In this document: positions 21,240-27,092 of the stretch, one piece after another
Layout of the letters: each line of letters begins with the position of its first letter
Position numbering within the stretch: the first letter of the stretch is position 1
Assembly (NCBI GenBank): GCA_964591605.1
Contig: CAZQEN010000062.1
Coordinates: 1-27,092, forward strand
Direction: 5' to 3'
Source of the DNA: CAYLLT01 sp964591605
Lineage (GTDB): Bacteria; Planctomycetota; Phycisphaerae; UBA1845; PWPN01
DNA: 27,092 bases
Notes under the pieces: generated by a model
Database searches by the model: none
The model's input: only the letters and a program-made list of their open reading frames with translations
Told to the model about the DNA's origin: nothing
Program-made: the position numbers and the translations under genes

Positions 21240-21304
21240 GCCGACGCTGCCCGTGCGAGCCTCCCCACGGGACCCGGCGCGCCGGGATCCATGCCACGCC
21301 GCCC

Positions 21305-21367
21305 ATTGTGGTGTCCGCCTGCGGCGGATCTCGACTGCACGTGCAGGCGGGGCGCCTGCACCACAAT
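21305..21367. repeat. Small element with 9-bp terminal inverted repeats
   Basis: Ends ATTGTGGTG (21305-21313) and CACCACAAT (21359-21367) are exact complements. The right half holds GTGCAGGCG-GGG-CGCCTGCAC (21341-21361), related to the CACAGGCG palindromes at 7924 and 12164. Confidence 0.65.
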
Positions 21368-21395
21368 CGCCCCGCCCGGCAGCCGAAACAGAGGA

Positions 21396-21470
21396 TCACG
21401 AAACCCCGAAAGCACGAAAACATGAAAGAGAGTGATTTCGTGCTTTCGCCCTTTCGTGTTTTCGTGATGA
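21396..21470. repeat. ACGAAA-rich inverted-repeat element
   Basis: Left part CACGAAACCCCGAAAGCACG (from 21397) and right part with CTTTCGCCCTTTCGTG (from 21433) are imperfect complements. It is a relative of the elements at 6638 and 23439, upstream of hemH. Confidence 0.7.
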
Positions 21471-21619
21471 AAAGCGATCGAAAAAGTCCGTCACAAGAAC
21501 AAGAAGCTGTGCTTTTGTCATACGAGAACGGATTTCGAGTACACTGGCGGCCGCACCCGCCGAGGCGACGCCTCGGCCCAGATCGGTCAGTCCATCGGCC
21601 TGCGGAAACGAGACTACTT

Positions 21620-22603
21620 GTGAACACCACCGGCCGTCCATTTGATGCCGTGCTGATCATCGCTTTCGGGGGCCCGGAGAAACCGGACGACATCCGGCCG
21701 TTCCTCGCCAACGTCCTGCGCGGACGGCGGATCCCGCCCGAGCGGGTCGAGGAGGTCGCCCATCACTACGAGCTCTTCGAGGGCCGCTCGCCGCTCACCG
21801 AGATCACGCGCCGGCAGGCCGAGGGTCTGGCGGCCCGCCTGAAAGCCCACGCCCTCGACCTGCCCGTCTTCATCGGGATGCGGAATTGGCATCCGTTGCT
21901 GGCCGACACGCTGGCGGAGATGTCCCAGGCGGGCCTGCGCCGCGTGATCGGCTTCATCGCTTCGGCCCATCACTCCTATTCGGGCTGCCAGCAGTACAAG
22001 GAGAACGTCCGCGACGCCCGACGTGAGATCGTGTCGCGCGGGCTGGCCGATGTCGCCGTGACTTGCGTCCCGAGCTGGTACGACCACCCGCAGTTCATCG
22101 CCGCCAGTGTCCGGCATATCCGTGAAGCCTTCGATAAGCTCCCGGCCCCCCAGCGGGATCGCGCCCGCCTGATCTTCACCGCGCACAGCATTCCGCTCGA
22201 GATGGCCGGCCGCTGCCGCTACGCCGAGCAGCTCATGATCACCGCCCGGCTCATCACCGAGCAGCTCGACATTGACGATTTCGCCCTCGTCTACCAGAGC
22301 CGCAGCGGCCGCCCGCAGGATCCCTGGCTTGAGCCGGACATCTGCGACTATCTGCGCGATCAGTCAGGCAGGGGTCTGAGGGCGGCCGTGATCTCGCCGA
22401 TCGGTTTTCTCTGCGACCACATCGAGGTGCTCTACGATCTCGACCGCGAGGCGGCCGGCGTGTGCCGCGAGCTCGGCCTGCCGATGGTGCGGGCGGCCAC
22501 GGTGAACGATTCACCTGCGTTTCTCGACATGATGGCCGACGTCGTGATGCAGACGTATGAGCGCTATCGGCGGTTCCCGGTGCTGCCGATCGTACCGGCG
22601 TGA
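21620..22603 (+). CDS. hemH: Ferrochelatase
   Basis: Inserts iron into protoporphyrin (or coproporphyrin) as the last metal step of heme synthesis. The 327 residues fit the family. It starts DAVLIIAFGGPEKPDDIRPF and carries YELFEGRSPLTEITRRQ and the catalytic histidine in FTAHSIPLEM (H189). Glu in GFLCDHIEVLYDLD is the second active-site residue. I chose GTG 21620 because the hydrophobic family start follows at once; the ribosome site there is weak. A TTGTCA and TACACT pair (21515, 21540) has a 19-base spacer, so the promoter is unclear. The next gene starts 11 bases later. Confidence 0.94.
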   Translation: MNTTGRPFDAVLIIAFGGPEKPDDIRPFLANVLRGRRIPPERVEEVAHHYELFEGRSPLTEITRRQAEGLAARLKAHALDLPVFIGMRNWHPLLADTLAEMSQAGLRRVIGFIASAHHSYSGCQQYKENVRDARREIVSRGLADVAVTCVPSWYDHPQFIAASVRHIREAFDKLPAPQRDRARLIFTAHSIPLEMAGRCRYAEQLMITARLITEQLDIDDFALVYQSRSGRPQDPWLEPDICDYLRDQSGRGLRAAVISPIGFLCDHIEVLYDLDREAAGVCRELGLPMVRAATVNDSPAFLDMMADVVMQTYERYRRFPVLPIVPA

Positions 22604-22614
22604 AAGGAGTCCCC

Positions 22615-23475
22615 ATGAACTGCGTCCCCCTTCCAGTTGTGTTCCTGGCCGCAATCGCCATGTTGATGGCCGGGGCAGCGCCCGCCGATCGGAACATCAC
22701 CGTCATCGCCCACCGCGGCAATTCCAGCCATGCCCCTGAGAACACGCTGGCCGCCTTCCGCAGCGCGATCGAGGTGAAGCCCGACTACATCGAGCTCGAC
22801 GCCTACGCGAGCGCCGACGGCACGCTCTGGGTGCATCACGACAAGACGCTCGACCGCACGACCGACATCGAAACGCACCTGCCCGGCAAAAAGATCGAAC
22901 TCAAGACGGTTCACGACGCCGTGCTGGCCAAACTCGACGCGGGTTCGTGGTTCGATCCGAAGTTCAAGGGCGAAAAGCTGCCGACCCTGGCGGAGTCGCT
23001 CGATCTCATCCAGTCAAAGTCCAGGACGCTCCTGGAGCACAAGGAAGGTGAGGCCAGGGCATACGCCGAGCTGCTGAAATCCAGGAAACTGGTCGGCCGG
23101 CTCATCGTCCAGAGTTTCAACTGGGAGTTCCTGGCCGATCTGCACCGATTGCTCCCGGACCAGAAGCTGGGCGCGCTCGGCGGTAAGGAGCTCACGCTCG
23201 AAAAGACCGAAAAACTCCCGGCCACCGGTGCCCGGATCGTGGGATGGGACTACAAGGAGTTGAACGCGAAGAATATCAAAGACCTGCACGGCCGCGGTTA
23301 CACCGTCTGGTGCTATACGCCCGACGAGGCGAGCGACTGGCAGCGGCTCATCGACGACGGCATCGACGGCATCATCACCAACCGCCCCGGCGAGCTCCGC
23401 GAGTGGCTTCGCACTGGCAAAGCCCCGCCGCCCGCGAGCTCACCACGAAGGCACGCAGACACGAAGAAGAAATAG
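22615..23475 (+). CDS. Glycerophosphodiester phosphodiesterase
   Basis: Hydrolyses glycerophosphodiesters to an alcohol and glycerol 3-phosphate. The 286-residue protein has a signal peptide (LPVVFLAAIAMLMAGAAPA) and the GDPD active site: H33-R34 (IAHRGNSSHAPENT), E42, E60 and D62 (YIELDAY) and H75 (VHHDKTLDRTTD). The usual end GIDGIITNRPGEL is present. ATG 22615 has AAGGAG five bases upstream and follows hemH by 11 bases, so the two are probably cotranscribed, an unexpected pairing. The last residues, SSPRRHADTKKK, and the stop codon come from the repeat element at 23439-23515, which has replaced or extended the native C-terminus. Confidence 0.93.
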   Translation: MNCVPLPVVFLAAIAMLMAGAAPADRNITVIAHRGNSSHAPENTLAAFRSAIEVKPDYIELDAYASADGTLWVHHDKTLDRTTDIETHLPGKKIELKTVHDAVLAKLDAGSWFDPKFKGEKLPTLAESLDLIQSKSRTLLEHKEGEARAYAELLKSRKLVGRLIVQSFNWEFLADLHRLLPDQKLGALGGKELTLEKTEKLPATGARIVGWDYKELNAKNIKDLHGRGYTVWCYTPDEASDWQRLIDDGIDGIITNRPGELREWLRTGKAPPPASSPRRHADTKKK

Positions 23476-23515
23476 ATCGGATCTCCACTTCGTGCCTTCG
23501 TGTCCGCGTGGTGAG
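23439..23515. repeat. ACGAAG-rich inverted repeat at a gene end
   Basis: Left arm (23439-23466) TCACCACGAAGGCACGCAGA... pairs with the right arm (23488-23515) CTTCGTGCCTTCGTGTCCGC... almost fully. The left arm supplies the final codons and TAG of the phosphodiesterase gene. The stem could end transcription before the GH2 gene. Confidence 0.85.
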
Positions 23516-23570
23516 AATTGGGCTGTCCGGGCGACGGTCAGTGCTGCCCGCGTTCACATCGGAATCTACC

Positions 23571-26558
23571 ATGCGCACACGTTTCATCGCTGCAGGATGG
23601 ATGCTCCTCATCGTCTGCCGCGCGTCCGGCGCGTCCGCCAAGCCGGGAGCGCAGAGCACGCAGCCGGCCATCGAGGCCGGTCAGGGTTTCCTCGTGGACG
23701 TCTTCTCCCACCGCGATACCCGCCGCCGGCAGATCGATCTGAGCGGCCAGTGGGAGTTCCGGCGCGAGTCGGGGGATGCGGCCGCGGACAGGGCGTGGCT
23801 GACGGGAGAGGGCGCGCCGCAGCAGAGCATCCGAGTCCCCGGCGCGCCGCAGGCCCAGGGGATCGGTGAGCCCAACACGCGGCAGAAGCACTTCTTTGAC
23901 GGGCCCTTCCAGGTCAGACGGCAGTTCCGGGCTCCGCCGCTCACCGAGCGCGAGCGGCTCTGGCTCCGGATCGGCGGAATCCTGCCCGCGGCTGAGATCC
24001 ACATCAACGGGCGCTACGTCGGCTACACGAAGAGCTCACGCACGCAGCAGCGCGTGGATGTGACGCCCTTCGTGACGCCGGGTGACGACAATCTGCTGGC
24101 GATCCGGGTCTGCGAATACCCGAAGGTCCGACTCGACGGCATCTGGGAGATGGCCGAATGCGCCCGGAACTGGACGGGTGTATACGGGCCGATCGCCTGC
24201 GAGGTGACGGACCGCGTCTGCGTCATCGACGCCTATGTGCAGCCGCACCTCGCGTCACGCTCGGCACGCGTGACGGCGACGCTCTCCCAGGCCCCCGGCG
24301 AGCCGCTGCGGTTGATCGCAACCGTGAAGAGCGATGGGAAATCGCTCGGTGAGACCGCCGTCGCCCTCGCCGCCGGTCAGTGCGAGGCACGGCTGGACGT
24401 GACCCTCGACCAGTTCACGCCCTGGTCGCCGCAGTCTCCGCAACTCTACGACCTCGAGTTGGCGCTGATCGCCGGGGACGCCGCACATGCCCTGGATCAC
24501 GTGGGAATCCGCTTCGGGATGCGCGAGATCGCCGCGAAGGGTACGAAGTTCTACTTGAACGGCCAGCCGCTCTACGTCCGCGCGTTCGGAGAGAACCAGT
24601 ACTACCCGGAGACGCTGTGCCCGCCGGCCGACAAGGACTGGTATCTTCCCCGTCTCAAGCGCGCCCGCGCCTACGGCATGAACGCCGTCAAAGGGTGCGT
24701 CGAGGCCCTCCCGCAGGCTTATATCGAAGCGGCCGACGAGGCCGGCATCATGATCATCCAGGAGATGCCCTTCGGCCTGTCCGAGCTGCGGGCGAACCGT
24801 TACACGATCGGGTCGGAGTTCCGGGCGTACTACGCCGCCGAACTCGACGGCCTGGTCCGCGAGAGCCGCAATCATGCCTCCGTCATCGCCTACAGCATGT
24901 CCAGCGAAATGGAGTTCCCGAACCAGACGCAGGAATCGTTCAATTTCTTCAGCCGCGACCTCGTGCAGCAGACGCGACGGCTCGCTCCCCACGCGCTGGT
25001 GATCGACTGCACCGGCTACCTCAACGGCGAAGAGACCCAAAAAGGCAAGCGCGACACCGACTTCTACGCGTCGATCATTCCGACGTGGATGAAAGAGGTC
25101 CTCGATGAGACGCCGATCATCACGGACCGCAAACACCCGACCATCCTGCACGAGTACAACTGGTGGAGCTGCTATCCCGATCCGGCCAGCCGCGACCGCT
25201 ACGCCGCCTGTCAGCTCCAGCCCTTCTGGCTCGATACGCTGCTCAAGACCGCCCGGGCCAACGGCCAGGAGGATCTGCTGCCGACGTACCGGGGCAACTC
25301 GCTCCGGCTGCAGGCCCTGTGCCGCAAGGACGGCATCGAGTACGCCCGCCGCTGCCCGGACGTGGAGGGCTACATCCTCTGGCTGCTCATCGACTTCGGC
25401 CAGTATTGCGAGGGCCTGCTGGACGATTTCTGGGACCCCAAGAACGTCTCGCCGCAGGAGTTTCTCCAGTCGAACGGCGACACGGTGATCCTGCTGGCCC
25501 GCGAGGGCAACCGGTGCCTGACCGCCGGCAGCCGGCCGAAGATCCCGCTGGCGGTGAGCCACTACGGGCCCGCCGCCCTGCGCGGTTGCACGCTCTCCTG
25601 GCGACTCTCGGGCCTGTCCCCCTCACAGGACGGCGAGCTGCCGATTGAGGAATTGCCTCAGGGGCGGCTGACGCCCGCCGGCGACGTGCTGATCGACCTG
25701 ACTGGAGTTGAGAAAGCCTGCAAGCTCGACCTGCACGTGACGCTCCGTCACGAAAGCCAGACCATCAACACGAATCAGTGGTCGTTCTGGGCGTTCCCGG
25801 AGGTCGAGCCGCGCTGGCACGATCTGTCGAAAGCCGCGGACGATGGGCCGCTCTGGCCCGACGGCACCTGCGTTCGCCTTTCACGGACTTCGGCCGCTCC
25901 GATCGCCCCATCCACTCTGTCGGTCACTCCGATCCGCCCCTCCGCCACGCTGGTCATCACGAACTTCGTGGACCAGCCGCTGGTCGACTACCTCGAACGC
26001 GGCGGCCGCTGTCTGCTGCTCTCGCGGGGGGCGGCCATCGAGAACACGGCCGTCTACTACGGTTCGACCAGCTTCTACAAGACGTTCCGGACGATCCCCT
26101 GGAACGCCGGCACCAGCGGCAACTCGGGCAGCGTCATCGCCTCGCCGGGCGTCGGCGGCTCAGATCCGGCGGCCCTGGCCGACTTCCCGCACGAGGGCTT
26201 CTGCGACCTGCCGTTCGTCTGGCTGATCCGCGACGTGCTGCCGATGGAGTTCGAGCCGCTCCGGCCCTGTGGCGTGACGCCCATCATCCGCATGATCGAC
26301 CACTACGCCGCCAACCGTAACAACGCGCACCTGCTGGAGTTCAGGGTCGGCTCGGGAAGCGTCCTGGCGACGACGCTGAACATCCTCCCCCAGACGACCA
26401 GACGCATCGAAGCCCGCTACCTGCTCCGCTGCCTGGCCGACTACGCCCGGAGCGACGCCTTCCGACCCTCCGCCTCCGTCCCCCCGGCCGATTTCCTGAA
26501 ATGGTTCACCCCGCGCCCCTCAGCCCCCCAAACGGCTCCCGCGACCGGTCCGTCATAA
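23571..26558 (+). CDS. Exported glycoside hydrolase family 2-like enzyme
   Basis: A 995-residue protein with a signal peptide (MRTRFIAAGWMLLIVCRASG, cleavage near ASA). Domains in order: GH2 sugar-binding sandwich (about 55-200; RQIDLSGQWEFRR, LWLRIGGILPAAEIHINGRYVGYT), immunoglobulin-like domain (about 210-320), TIM-barrel (about 320-640; RFGMREIAAKGTKFYLNGQPLYVRAF), then a C-terminal region of unknown fold. By alignment with GH2 the acid/base Glu would be E446, in SMSSEMEF where most have GNE, and the nucleophile E528, in ILHEYNWW. Activity on beta-linked sugars is likely; the substrate is not clear. The start is ATG 23571 with a weak GGAA site; the frame extends upstream through the repeat element and the end of the previous gene. 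Confidence 0.88.
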   Translation: MRTRFIAAGWMLLIVCRASGASAKPGAQSTQPAIEAGQGFLVDVFSHRDTRRRQIDLSGQWEFRRESGDAAADRAWLTGEGAPQQSIRVPGAPQAQGIGEPNTRQKHFFDGPFQVRRQFRAPPLTERERLWLRIGGILPAAEIHINGRYVGYTKSSRTQQRVDVTPFVTPGDDNLLAIRVCEYPKVRLDGIWEMAECARNWTGVYGPIACEVTDRVCVIDAYVQPHLASRSARVTATLSQAPGEPLRLIATVKSDGKSLGETAVALAAGQCEARLDVTLDQFTPWSPQSPQLYDLELALIAGDAAHALDHVGIRFGMREIAAKGTKFYLNGQPLYVRAFGENQYYPETLCPPADKDWYLPRLKRARAYGMNAVKGCVEALPQAYIEAADEAGIMIIQEMPFGLSELRANRYTIGSEFRAYYAAELDGLVRESRNHASVIAYSMSSEMEFPNQTQESFNFFSRDLVQQTRRLAPHALVIDCTGYLNGEETQKGKRDTDFYASIIPTWMKEVLDETPIITDRKHPTILHEYNWWSCYPDPASRDRYAACQLQPFWLDTLLKTARANGQEDLLPTYRGNSLRLQALCRKDGIEYARRCPDVEGYILWLLIDFGQYCEGLLDDFWDPKNVSPQEFLQSNGDTVILLAREGNRCLTAGSRPKIPLAVSHYGPAALRGCTLSWRLSGLSPSQDGELPIEELPQGRLTPAGDVLIDLTGVEKACKLDLHVTLRHESQTINTNQWSFWAFPEVEPRWHDLSKAADDGPLWPDGTCVRLSRTSAAPIAPSTLSVTPIRPSATLVITNFVDQPLVDYLERGGRCLLLSRGAAIENTAVYYGSTSFYKTFRTIPWNAGTSGNSGSVIASPGVGGSDPAALADFPHEGFCDLPFVWLIRDVLPMEFEPLRPCGVTPIIRMIDHYAANRNNAHLLEFRVGSGSVLATTLNILPQTTRRIEARYLLRCLADYARSDAFRPSASVPPADFLKWFTPRPSAPQTAPATGPS

Positions 26559-26618
26559 CCGGTCACCAGAAAGTCTGCGTCCCCGCCAGCCGATGCCACG
26601 CTCCTGGTTCTGGCGGGG
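26543..26618. terminator. Possible hairpins after the GH2 gene
   Basis: GACCGGT/ACCGGTC (26543-26564) spans the stop codon, and CCCCGCCAG/CTGGCGGGG (26581-26618, 20-base loop) follows. No T-run is present, so an intrinsic terminator is only possible. Apart from these, the spacer up to 26732 shows nothing I can name. Confidence 0.3.
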
Positions 26619-26732
26619 CGTAGCTCAGCTCGCCACGGCGAATCACAGGCGACCTGGCCCAGAGCGGTCGCCCGCCGCGGCGGATCACCCCGGTCAAATA
26701 AACCCTGATCCGCCGAATGAATCGACGCCCTC

Positions 26733-27092
26733 CTACTCGCGCGTCAACTGGGCGACTTCATCCAGTTCAAAGGGGGCTCCCGGGTCGTCTCCTGGAAGAC
26801 GTGGTATCGTCCGGAGCCACCCTTCGAAGTGCATGCGGTAGGAGAGGGTGTCTTCTTCGTGCCGCAGGTCAAAGGTGGCCTCGCCGGCCACCTCCAGGTC
26901 TCCGTAGAAAACCTGATCTTCCCGAACGCTTTTGGCGTTCGAGTCCAGCGGAGCCAGAGATGCCGTCACGTCGCAGACCAGGTGAAGATTCTCTGCGTCA
27001 TACAGGGCCTCGCGAGTCGTAATGGTGCTCGCGATGATCCCGTAGACCGGCTGCTCGGCGCATCCCGCGGCGTCGCAGCGGTCAATGCTGCC
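26733..27092 (-). CDS. Hypothetical protein, start beyond right edge
   Basis: The minus frame is open from the right edge to TAG at 26733 (119 codons). It reads CDAAGCAEQPVYGIIASTIT, then LYDAENLHLVCDVTASLAPL, EVAGEATFDLRHEEDTLSYR and a short charged end. Alternating polar and hydrophobic strands suggest a beta-rich, possibly exported domain. I do not recognise the family. It converges with the GH2 gene. Confidence 0.65.
   Translation of the reverse strand, partial: GSIDRCDAAGCAEQPVYGIIASTITTREALYDAENLHLVCDVTASLAPLDSNAKSVREDQVFYGDLEVAGEATFDLRHEEDTLSYRMHFEGWLRTIPRLPGDDPGAPFELDEVAQLTRE

Noticed and set aside
21132..21425. Gene over the tandem repeats before hemH
   Set aside because: The translation merely repeats the 34-bp unit; no family or start signal.
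23244..23570. GH2 start at 23244
   Set aside because: That region is the end of the phosphodiesterase in another frame and the repeat element. The signal peptide begins at 23571.
26610..26690. tRNA gene beginning GGGGCGTAGCTCAGCT
   Set aside because: Only the first 16 bases look like a tRNA. No anticodon arm, T-loop or closing acceptor strand follows.
26593..26841. 82-residue plus-strand frame after the GH2 gene
   Set aside because: It overlaps the minus-strand gene at the right edge, which has better protein character, and has no ribosome site.

Overview
The window is GC-rich bacterial DNA and probably comes from a member of the Planctomycetota, perhaps close to Phycisphaerae, assembled from a metagenome. 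The evidence is indirect. There are secreted proteins ending in dockerin/EF-hand-like tails, a large GH2-type secreted hydrolase, a signal-peptide protein controlled beside an ECF sigma operon, many TTG/GTG starts with good Shine-Dalgarno sites, and many short palindromic repeat families between and inside genes. A run of 10 N at 4002-4011 is an assembly join, so the order of genes across it is not proven.

Layout. 1-1986: ribulokinase (araB, cut by the left edge) and a repeat-rich spacer. 1987-4510: endonuclease IV (nfo), a divergent toxin-antitoxin pair, a PD-(D/E)XK-like orphan, the tail of one yjbQ, the assembly gap, the head of a second nfo, and an intact yjbQ. This looks like two copies of a yjbQ-nfo unit, one of them split by a small accessory insert. 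4623-9408: a small membrane protein, a YpeA-type acetyltransferase, hemC, an isocitrate dehydrogenase and an MBOAT acyltransferase that carries two repeat palindromes inside its coding sequence. 9586-12969: a four-gene operon on the minus strand made of an ECF sigma factor, a zinc-finger anti-sigma factor, a TPR-like exported protein and an exported DUF6263-like protein.

13292-18346 is the most interesting part: a complete retron-type operon on the minus strand. A consensus-like promoter (TTGACA, 17 bp, TCTATT) precedes a 631-residue helical-repeat (ARM/HEAT-like) protein. This overlaps by 4 bp a winged-helix plus SWIM zinc-finger protein. Its stop codon lies inside a 182-nt structured region with a very long terminal inverted repeat, and this is followed by a retron reverse transcriptase carrying the NAxxH, YADD and VTG hallmarks. 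The 182-nt region has the parts expected of a retron msr-msd RNA: an a1/a2 stem, a guanosine placed directly at the end of that stem, a U-rich-loop hairpin and a long hairpin in the template part. The gene set agrees with the retron class I recall as type XIII (ARM + WH-SWIM + RT). The RNA itself is read here directly from the sequence.

18574-27092: an unrecognised 234-residue protein, two head-to-head dockerin-tailed genes (one a remnant), the nickel regulator nikR, a repeat-filled spacer, hemH, a glycerophosphodiester phosphodiesterase, a GH2-family exported hydrolase, and a gene cut by the right edge. hemC and hemH are both present but lie about 15 kb apart.

At least five families of short palindromic or tandem repeats are scattered across the window. 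Several are fused in frame into genes.
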